Source of the DNA: Uranotaenia lowii
Lineage: Eukaryota; Arthropoda; Insecta; Diptera; Culicidae
Assembly (NCBI RefSeq): GCF_029784155.1
Contig: NC_073692.1
Coordinates: 428,959,324 to 429,023,323, forward strand
DNA: 64,000 nt
Direction of reading: 5' to 3'
The position numbers were made by a program, and so were the translations under genes. Positions 57,230-64,000 of this stretch are shown in pieces; the first letter of the stretch is position 1; each line of letters begins with the position of its first letter. Under the pieces are notes generated by a model. It was given only the letters and a program-made list of their open reading frames with translations, was not told where the DNA came from and searched no databases.

Positions 57230-58937
57230 TAAATAATCAGTAGAAGCCCATTCGCATGATTATTTATCCTACAAAGAATTCAAACTGGCAAAGAAATCCA
57301 CCTGAAAATCGCTTTCTATCCCCCCTTAATCATGAAGCAGTAGAAAAACCATTTATTATTTTGAGAAACGAAACAACACTTTAAAATCGGCGACAACTAT
57401 TGGTCAGATTACCCTAAAATGTAATCTGCTATAATATTCACTGGTGATTATAACATGTATAGTGTTTCTGTATAACAGCACGAGCACCTGACATTTAAAC
57501 GATAAGTGAGTTCATCCATTAATCATTTCATCATGTTGGTACGATGTGACAAGGTTGAGTCAGTAGTTTTTTTACACGCGGTCGGTTAACACACGGACGA
57601 ACACTTAGTTGTCGGGACGAAATAATACTACGGAACGAACAGGCTAAAACGGTAGAAGTACGGTAGTAAGTACGGCGGAAATAATCGTTAAACGTAACGC
57701 ATCATCCGAAAACGTTACGTCGGAATTATTGTTGTGGGAATGATTCCGGTCAATTCCAGCATAGTCCGACCAGGCGGCCGTCCTGGACATGAGCGATACC
57801 GAAAGCGAGCGGCATCAAGATGGCTTCCCGACTCGTGTTTCGCCGTGTAATGCTCGGCTAAATTAATGATTTCAGGCATTCCCTATCTTCATGACCACTC
57901 TACATTTCTCTTCTCTTCTCTAAATCACTTCATGCTAGCATTTTCTCTTCTGTATGGCGCCAATGCAGAAGATTTTTCAATTTTATTTACTCGAACCTAT
58001 ACTATCCTATTCTAATTATCCTATCATCACTTTTCTGGTCTTAATTACTTTATCGAAAATTATCTTATCTATCAAATACAACCTAATTCCATTTATGTTA
58101 TTCCATTCATTATAAAAAAATGTGTACATTTTCACTTTGAACCAAATTTTTATATCTAAATTTTTTTTTTTTTTTATCCCGGCACAGCTATTCGCATCAC
58201 AGTGCAAGCGGTTGGTTGCAATCCCCTGATGCACCCATTCGGATGGAAATGAACCGCAAACAATGAGTGTCCCAGACTAACAGGAGCTCACTTCTGAGCA
58301 CACTGTCCTCATGTCTCATCTCCCATTCTCACGTTCGAGTTCTCTACGCTCTCTCTCTTGCTGTTCAAGCGTAGACGGAATGAATCAAATGGGTGACCTT
58401 CACTTCACGTCTCATGCGACCTGCAATAGTGCATCGATGACAATTCAACACGCATCAAGCCGATCATCATGCGTGTGTTTGTAATTTGCTTTCACGTTTT
58501 CTTTAAAATTGAGTTTCTAATTATTTTCTTTTTTATTTTTAGGGTAAACATTACCAGCGGTAGCAACAAGGGTAAGTAGTTTTATTGAATCAATCTGCTG
58601 ACGAATCGCGACGAACCATAGTTAATTGAATTTGCATTGCGCCCTGATGGAAGGGGTTTTTTTAAGATACCCTTCACTAAGGGGATGTTCTTCTACTTGA
58701 GTTCCTTCTTGTTGACATGAATGAATTAGTGAATTTCTTTAACTGAATGTATCAACTGCACTTGTTTTCTCTATATTGATTTGACTCAATTGAATACTTT
58801 GTGAATGACCTGTAACGTAATATGAGAATTTCAGGGTGGGGCTTCGATGAATGAGTTTTTTTTTTTTTACATATTTCTTTTTTCATGGTGGAACGAAATA
58901 ATATTGCGCGATAACTTGTACACTTCTGTAATTGATG
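57230..58937 (-). other. Non-coding stretch between pol and the 3' LTR
   Basis: About 1.7 kb where an env gene sits in errantivirus-type elements, but no frame longer than about 75 codons and no envelope-like feature is seen. It is AT-rich with a CG-richer island at about 57560-57840. It may be a long 3' UTR or a remnant of a lost frame. Confidence 0.6.
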
Positions 58938-61900
58938 TTAACTTTGATCATCAGGACGAAGGTCAGCTGCAGAGAAAATCCCTAGATTTTTACCGGACTG
59001 GTCTGCTAGCTCATACGAACTCGTCCCCCTTTTTGCCACGACTACACAAGGGATAAACAAGGGACCGTACTTCGCGTTATAACCGTCAGCCGCTGACGAC
59101 TGACGGAAATTCCGTTTGTACACCCTCTGACCCACTTGATAAGACGGACCGAATTTCTTGTGACGCAAGTTATAAGCCTTCACATGTTTTTCGTGACTTT
59201 TCTTCAGGTTCTGCTCCACAATATTGTACACCTGTTCATTCATATCACGACGCAACCCATCACGTTGTTCAACTGTATATTCCCTTTCGTCCCTTTCTAG
59301 TTTATGTTCTTCACCTTTAAGAATTTTCTCGTGTCCGTAAAGAATCCGATAAGGTGACATACCAGTTGAAGCGTGATGGGTTGTGTTGAGATATTCCTCA
59401 ACTTCAGCAATCTTGGAATCCCACAACCGCTGGTCATCTTGCATGTATGACCTCAGACAGGCGTTGATGGTCCGGTTTACCCGTTCCACCGGATTAGCCT
59501 GACTGTGGTGCCTTGCATTCGGCCAGTGTCGGATTCCTCGACGCTCTAACAGCTTGCCAAATTCTTTGCCTGTAAACGTTGTAGCGTTGTCACTTATCAA
59601 CACCTCAGGTGTCCCAAAGCGCCGGAGCCAGCAATCCTCTACAATTTTGCACACCTGTTTACTCTCGATCTTCCTAACCGGAACGAGAATAGTCCATTTG
59701 GAGAATAAATCCATCAAGACCAGCAAATGGGCATTCCCATTCCGGCTCCGGGGCAAATTTTGAATAAAGTCGATGGCAAGGACTTGGAAAGGTTTGCTGC
59801 TCAACCTTTGGTTTCCCATCGGCGGTACGGTAGGCAGATTTGACGGTTTAATTTGTTTGCACATACTGCACGCTCGAACGTACTTCCGGGTTTGGGCTGC
59901 CATTTGTGGCCAATAGTATCGTATCTTCAATTTTGAAACCGTTTTTTCGAATCCTGGGTGTAACGCTCCATCATGCTCCCTTTTCAGCAACTCCAGTCTC
60001 AGCTCTGCTGGCACGCACAGCTTCCACTCGTACCTGTAGTCCATAGTGTCCATAGGAGAAGCGACGAACTTGTATAATTTGTTGTTTTCAATCTTGAAAT
60101 CCGGGAAATTTTCGGGGTTCTTTCCAACATTATTGAACAGCTTTGGATACCATTCCTGCTTAGTCGTGTCGATGCTTTCTACAGCCCTTGAAATGGCATC
60201 CGGAACCACGTTTTCGGATCCTTTTCTGTGCCGTATAACCATGTCATACTGCTGTAGAAGCATGCTCCAGCGACTAAGTTTGGAAGACGGTTTCCATTTG
60301 CTGTTCATAATGAAGGAAAGAGCTGACGAGTCCGTTATGAGTGTGAATCGTGTTCCTTCTACATATGGCCGGAACTTCTCAATAGCTTCCATAGCTGCTG
60401 CCCCTTCCTTTTCAGCGGCTTTCCATGACCTTTGGGTCATGGTCAATTTCCGTGAAAAGTAAGCGACAACATGCTCCTTTCCATCATTTTCCTGAGTCAG
60501 AACCCCAGCCAAAGCAGTGTCGCTCGCGTCGGTCTGAATCGTGAAAGGTTTCTGGAAATCTGGGTTTGCTAGTATCGGCGCTGTTATTAATTTTTCTTTG
60601 AGGACCGAGAAGGCTTGGTCCGCATCCGCATTCCACTGGATTACCTTAGGTTTGCCCTTTAGTAAATCCGTCAGTGGCGCAGTCTTTTCACTGAAATTAT
60701 CAATAAAGCGTCGATAATAGTTAACCATTCCCAAAAACCGTCTCAACGATCTGACCGACGTGGGTCGCTCAAAGTTTACGATAGCCTCGATCTTATCTGG
60801 ATTAGGACGGAATCCCTTTTCAGATAAGATGAAACCCAGGTATGGAAGTTCTGAAACAGCAAATTTGGATTTCTCCAAATTGATGGAAAGGTTGGCAGCT
60901 TTGAGTCGTCTGGCTACTTCCTCTAAACTCCGGAGGTGCTCCTCAAATGTGTTGCTTACAATGACGATGTCGTCCAGGTAAACAAACACATTTGGTTCCA
61001 GTTCACCGTACCCTAACACCTGATCCATGAGACGCGATAACACGGCGGCACTGTTAACTAATCCCATTCCAAGCCTGGTAAACTGGAACAACCCTCTCCC
61101 AAACACCCGGAAAGCCGTGTACTTTCGCGAGTTTGGATCCAACGGTATTTGCCAAAATGCCTTGGAAAGGTCAATAGTGCTCAAATACTTCGCTGGACCC
61201 AACCTGCTAAGGATACGGTCCTGATGTGGAAGTGGGTAGGCATCCCTCCGGGTCCTCGCGTTTAACTTTCTCGCGTCGATACACATCCTAACCTTAAGTT
61301 TCCCTTCTTTCGAGTCCGAGCTTTCTTCCTTTTTCACAACCGGAACTATTAACATGGCCCAATCACTATGTGATTGTTCGACCACCCCCGCATCAATCCA
61401 CTTGTTCAATTCCTCATCTACCGCTTTCTGAACTTCGGGCGACCATGGGTAAGGATTCATCCGGATTGGAGGCGCGTCCTTGAATTCCTCCGTAAATTCA
61501 ATCGAATGAGTCATGAGCGGTGTCGCATCAAGCCTTTCTCCTTCTTTGTAGACTTTAAACTTTTTCTTCACTTCCTCTAATCTGTGCTTTTCTAATGGTG
61601 ACAATAATTCTTCATTCTCTACTTCCGGTTCTTCATTTTCTTCGTACGCAATCTCCTCTATCCTACTAACCGACGGTTCTATTCCAAACGACTTCCAAAA
61701 ATTCATTCCTAGAACTAAACGACGACTAAGGTTTGGTGCTACAACTGTGGATATCAATTTAGTTTCACCGTTGAACATCATAGGCAGATCAACGATTCCT
61801 GTAACGTTCAGGGCAGTTCCACCGGCTGTTGAAAGTTTGATGTTCGTGGGGTACTGTTTCAGCTTTAGGTCATCAAGCAGCTTCCTACTTCCAACACCTA

Positions 61901-62090
61901 AAACCGTCATTTGTGCCCCACAATCCAATAACCCAACAACCTGAACTCCCATCACGTCCACCCTCGCAAATGGGCGGTTGTCACCTTCTACGCGAATGAT
62001 CAGCTCTTCTATTTCTGCCTGATAGGGAACGAAAATGGTTTGAGGATTTTTAGAGAACGTTCGGCGACCTCTTACGCCGACGTGCGATCG
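58938..62090 (-). CDS. Gypsy Pol polyprotein (protease, RT, RNase H, integrase)
   Basis: The frame is open from the frameshift site at 62090 to the stop at 58938, about 1050 codons. The first ATG in it is at 61961. Protease: LLDCGAQMTVL, with Cys where Thr/Ser is usual. Reverse transcriptase: MCIDARKLN near 61285, DLSKAFWQIPLD near 61160 and catalytic YLDD near 60978. RNase H begins TDASDTALAGV near 60530. The integrase shows the HHCC zinc motif (HDGALH ... CSMCK) near 59980-59865. Its catalytic core follows: AIDFIQN, then ISDNATTFTG near 59570, then PVERVNRT near 59490. After it there is a short basic tail without a chromodomain that I can see. It copies and integrates the element. Expected to be made as a Gag-Pol fusion by -1 frameshifting. 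Confidence 0.92.
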   Translation of the reverse strand, partial: RSHVGVRGRRTFSKNPQTIFVPYQAEIEELIIRVEGDNRPFARVDVMGVQVVGLLDCGAQMTVLGVGSRKLLDDLKLKQYPTNIKLSTAGGTALNVTGIVDLPMMFNGETKLISTVVAPNLSRRLVLGMNFWKSFGIEPSVSRIEEIAYEENEEPEVENEELLSPLEKHRLEEVKKKFKVYKEGERLDATPLMTHSIEFTEEFKDAPPIRMNPYPWSPEVQKAVDEELNKWIDAGVVEQSHSDWAMLIVPVVKKEESSDSKEGKLKVRMCIDARKLNARTRRDAYPLPHQDRILSRLGPAKYLSTIDLSKAFWQIPLDPNSRKYTAFRVFGRGLFQFTRLGMGLVNSAAVLSRLMDQVLGYGELEPNVFVYLDDIVIVSNTFEEHLRSLEEVARRLKAANLSINLEKSKFAVSELPYLGFILSEKGFRPNPDKIEAIVNFERPTSVRSLRRFLGMVNYYRRFIDNFSEKTAPLTDLLKGKPKVIQWNADADQAFSVLKEKLITAPILANPDFQKPFTIQTDASDTALAGVLTQENDGKEHVVAYFSRKLTMTQRSWKAAEKEGAAAMEAIEKFRPYVEGTRFTLITDSSALSFIMNSKWKPSSKLSRWSMLLQQYDMVIRHRKGSENVVPDAISRAVESIDTTKQEWYPKLFNNVGKNPENFPDFKIENNKLYKFVASPMDTMDYRYEWKLCVPAELRLELLKREHDGALHPGFEKTVSKLKIRYYWPQMAAQTRKYVRACSMCKQIKPSNLPTVPPMGNQRLSSKPFQVLAIDFIQNLPRSRNGNAHLLVLMDLFSKWTILVPVRKIESKQVCKIVEDCWLRRFGTPEVLISDNATTFTGKEFGKLLERRGIRHWPNARHHSQANPVERVNRTINACLRSYMQDDQRLWDSKIAEVEEYLNTTHHASTGMSPYRILYGHEKILKGEEHKLERDEREYTVEQRDGLRRDMNEQVYNIVEQNLKKSHEKHVKAYNLRHKKFGPSYQVGQRVYKRNFRQSSAADGYNAKYGPLFIPCVVVAKRGTSSYELADQSGKNLGIFSAADLRPDDQS

Positions 62091-63922
62091 TTTTTTTCAC
62101 AAAATGGGCAAGAGTCACGAGTGAAATCATGGAGGCCACATTTTGTGCAGAACTTTTCCCTTTCCATAAGGCAAGCCTCATAGTGGTGGTTCTTTTCTCT
62201 GCAATTAAAACAAACACTTCGATCTGGTACGCGATAATTTGCAATTCTAGCTTCAAGTGATGTTCTACTATTACCTTCCTGAGCGTTAGGTTGAGAATGG
62301 TAAGATCTCGGTTCCGGGCGCCTTTGGTCCTGGAACTTGGATCTGGGCTGACCCCTCTGATCGTAATTTTGATCTTTGAAATCAGACCGGCCCGAATTCT
62401 TCCAATCAGCGCTCTTTTGGTAGCCGCTACCTTTCCAATCTCTTCCATTGGATGTCTGCTGTTTATGAGAGGGATACTGTGCGATTTCGTGCAGCTGACC
62501 TTGCCTGGGAGCTTGGTCCATGTTCTTATACATGAACCAGTTCACCGAGTCGAGTTTTCTACCCCAAACTCTTAGAGAATGCAATGTTCTAACCCCCTTC
62601 ACCACTAACGAATTTTTATAATCCGCTCTGAGGTTCCGGAACATGATTTGGAAGATCCTTTCTTCCGTTGGGGGATCGGCCATCCTTCCGAAAATCTCCA
62701 TCAATGCGTTGTAAAAATCCTGGAATTTTTCACCTCTTTTCTGCCGCCTGTTCACTGCTTGCTGTTCATAGTTGAAGTCCATTTCCGGAGGTTGGAACTC
62801 CAACTTCAACTCCGCCACTAGTTCATTCCAGCTTCTGAATTGCCTGTTTTTCTTCCCTTCAATGAACCAGGACCTAGCATCTCCAGCGAAGAGATGAATG
62901 GACTCGTGAAACAACGTTTCTTTGCTAATTCCCTCTGCCTCTGACAAGAATTCTATTTCTGTGATGAATCGGTTCAAATGTCTGCCTTCATCCCTGCCAT
63001 CATAACGCAGTTTCCAGTCTGTTACTGGCCTCGGCCTGCGCTTCAAGGTTTTAGCAGCACTAATGCTTTCATTCTCGCTACTATCAGAATTCATTCGTGC
63101 AAACTTTTTAAGAGATTTTAAATCGCGATCTTCTTTACTAATTTTACATTTGGTTGGTTTAATTTTGGATTGGTTCAATTTCAAATTACTTTCTAAAAGC
63201 TCCATTTTGAACTCAGCTAATTTCTCTGAAATGAGCTCAGCTACGTCGGTCAAAGAAAACTCTCTACCTAATTCCTGTTTCTTTTCCACCGTTCTTTTAG
63301 GAGTACTTGAATTGATTTCCTCCGACCTATTTCTGAATGTGATACGCCTGTTTTTCTCAAAATCATCTATCTCTTCTTCCTCCGACTCCTCTTTTTCCTC
63401 TTCCTCCTCCTCATTTCTAGAATCATCACTTCCTACTTCAAAATCTCTCAACTGTTCAATATATTCCAGCGTTCTTCGCGAGGTTTCCGCAGCTAAGGAC
63501 GGATCATTGGAAAGGAAAGAGAAGTGGTCATTGAGCAACATCAACGGAATGGCCTCTAGATTCTGCGTATTGAACACAAGTTTCAATCTGATTAACCGGA
63601 AATACAAATGAATGAGACGCGTTTTTAGTTCGGCCAGCATAGACTTCCGCGCACGACGATTGTCTAGCATATCGCGAATTTTCGCTATCTTTTCATCGAT
63701 CAGATTGAACTCTGATTCGCGCGCGTTTTCTTCTACCGGTAGAAGCTCGAAATGGTTTGTTTCGCGTTGTTGTTTCATCGCATTTCGCAGTTTCCTGCGT
63801 TTCACATCGCGCGATTCACCACTTGTAAACTTAACCGCGCGAATAGTGAGCTCATGCTCTAATTCATCATCTAGTAGATGGTTCACGTTTAACGAGCGAT
63901 ACTGTAGCGTAAACTCCGACAT
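62072..63922 (-). CDS. Gypsy Gag polyprotein
   Basis: A 616-codon frame from the ATG at 63922. The N-terminal half is charged and helical, with an acidic run of about 20 Glu/Asp residues near residues 175-195. A retrotransposon gag (capsid-like) domain lies around residues 330-450, including ARSWFIEGKKNRQFRSW and FQDFYNALMEIFGRM. The C-terminal part is Gln/Arg/Ser-rich and ends with zinc knuckles: CFNCREKNHHYEAC is a perfect CX2CX4HX4C, followed by a partial second one, CTKCGLHDFTRDSC. The TAA stop is at 62074-62072, just past the slip site. Gag assembles the cytoplasmic particle and binds the RNA. Confidence 0.88.
   Translation of the reverse strand: MSEFTLQYRSLNVNHLLDDELEHELTIRAVKFTSGESRDVKRRKLRNAMKQQRETNHFELLPVEENARESEFNLIDEKIAKIRDMLDNRRARKSMLAELKTRLIHLYFRLIRLKLVFNTQNLEAIPLMLLNDHFSFLSNDPSLAAETSRRTLEYIEQLRDFEVGSDDSRNEEEEEEKEESEEEEIDDFEKNRRITFRNRSEEINSSTPKRTVEKKQELGREFSLTDVAELISEKLAEFKMELLESNLKLNQSKIKPTKCKISKEDRDLKSLKKFARMNSDSSENESISAAKTLKRRPRPVTDWKLRYDGRDEGRHLNRFITEIEFLSEAEGISKETLFHESIHLFAGDARSWFIEGKKNRQFRSWNELVAELKLEFQPPEMDFNYEQQAVNRRQKRGEKFQDFYNALMEIFGRMADPPTEERIFQIMFRNLRADYKNSLVVKGVRTLHSLRVWGRKLDSVNWFMYKNMDQAPRQGQLHEIAQYPSHKQQTSNGRDWKGSGYQKSADWKNSGRSDFKDQNYDQRGQPRSKFQDQRRPEPRSYHSQPNAQEGNSRTSLEARIANYRVPDRSVCFNCREKNHHYEACLMEREKFCTKCGLHDFTRDSCPFCEKNDRTSA
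62090..62096 (-). promoter_or_regulatory. Programmed -1 frameshift site (A AAA AAC)
   Basis: On the minus strand the gag frame reads GAA AAA AAC, so the heptamer A AAA AAC is in the X XXY YYZ phase required for -1 slippage. It lies 15 bases before the gag stop. Slipping back one base enters the pol frame, which is open from here to 58938. A downstream pseudoknot was not modelled. Confidence 0.85.
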
Positions 63923-64000
63923 TGTACAGAAATATCACAGAGAAATAATTTAAAAATGCTAATAAAATTTTTGATAAAACTTAGAAATAATTATTGGACT

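Larger units (their letters stand above)
56010..64000 (-). mobile_element. Ty3/gypsy-type LTR retrotransposon, 3' portion
   Basis: The minus-strand order is gag (from 63922), pol (to 58938), 1.7 kb of non-coding sequence, polypurine tract (57213-57229) and 3' LTR (57212-56010). The domain order protease, RT, RNase H, integrase defines Ty3/gypsy. The 5' LTR and primer-binding site lie beyond the window. No envelope-like frame is present. gag and pol are both open, so the copy is recent. It inserted into a satellite monomer. Confidence 0.9.

Noticed and set aside
63063..63611. 182-codon serine-rich frame on the plus strand
   Set aside because: Antisense shadow of the acidic and Lys-rich gag coding sequence.

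Overview
This is a transposon-dominated window from an insect nuclear genome. A dipteran, probably a mosquito, is the best guess. The evidence is insect-style single-copy gene fragments with short introns, a Jockey-clade and an I-clade LINE, mariner, hAT and PIF/Harbinger-like elements, a Ty3/gypsy element, a Penelope-like remnant, AT-rich spacers, and a 500-N scaffold gap. The species assignment is inference.

Host genes are few. The last three coding exons of an SLC6 sodium-dependent neurotransmitter/amino-acid transporter lie on the minus strand (29520-30103), with clean GT-AG introns. The first coding exon of a polypeptide GalNAc-transferase lies on the plus strand (42184-42688), ending at a GTGAGT donor. 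A weak candidate first exon sits at 2417-2553. The missing exons of both recognised genes are not visible here, so they are either outside the window or separated by very long introns.

Region 2.9-10.5 kb holds several short elements with readable ends. These are a non-autonomous element with CCCAAGTAACC termini (2870-4263), a hAT-type MITE with an 8-bp target duplication (5320-5766), and a decayed LINE (about 7349-9700) split by a MITE with TTA duplications (7627-7879). A 3' LINE stub lies at 10120-10463.

Region 10.5-28 kb is one nested stack. A mariner-like element (ends 10465 and 28068, TA duplications) was invaded by a short LTR (duplication CTAGG). That LTR was invaded by an I-clade LINE and then, at the same target, by an intact Jockey LINE. 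The I element was itself interrupted by a 6.8-kb LTR element with equal 507-bp LTRs, a GTTGG duplication and no coding capacity.

Region 30.3-32.1 kb is a decayed minus-strand mariner transposase carrying a 1.3-kb foldback element with arms of about 495 bp. 32-42 kb is mostly featureless AT-rich sequence with a gap (38885-39384) and a Penelope-like remnant.

Region 44.3-49.0 kb is the most novel unit. It is a DNA transposon with CCCAGGTAACC termini and TA duplications. It carries an intact DUF4806-like gene convergent with a spliced but damaged tnp2/CACTA-like transposase, and both ends are packed with GCATTT subterminal motifs. Its termini match the short element at 2870, making an autonomous/non-autonomous pair.

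Region 52.4-56.0 kb is a 508-bp satellite with a head-to-head inversion. It is cut at 56010 by the 3' LTR of a minus-strand Ty3/gypsy element. That element's gag and pol run to the window end and are joined by a canonical A AAA AAC frameshift site.
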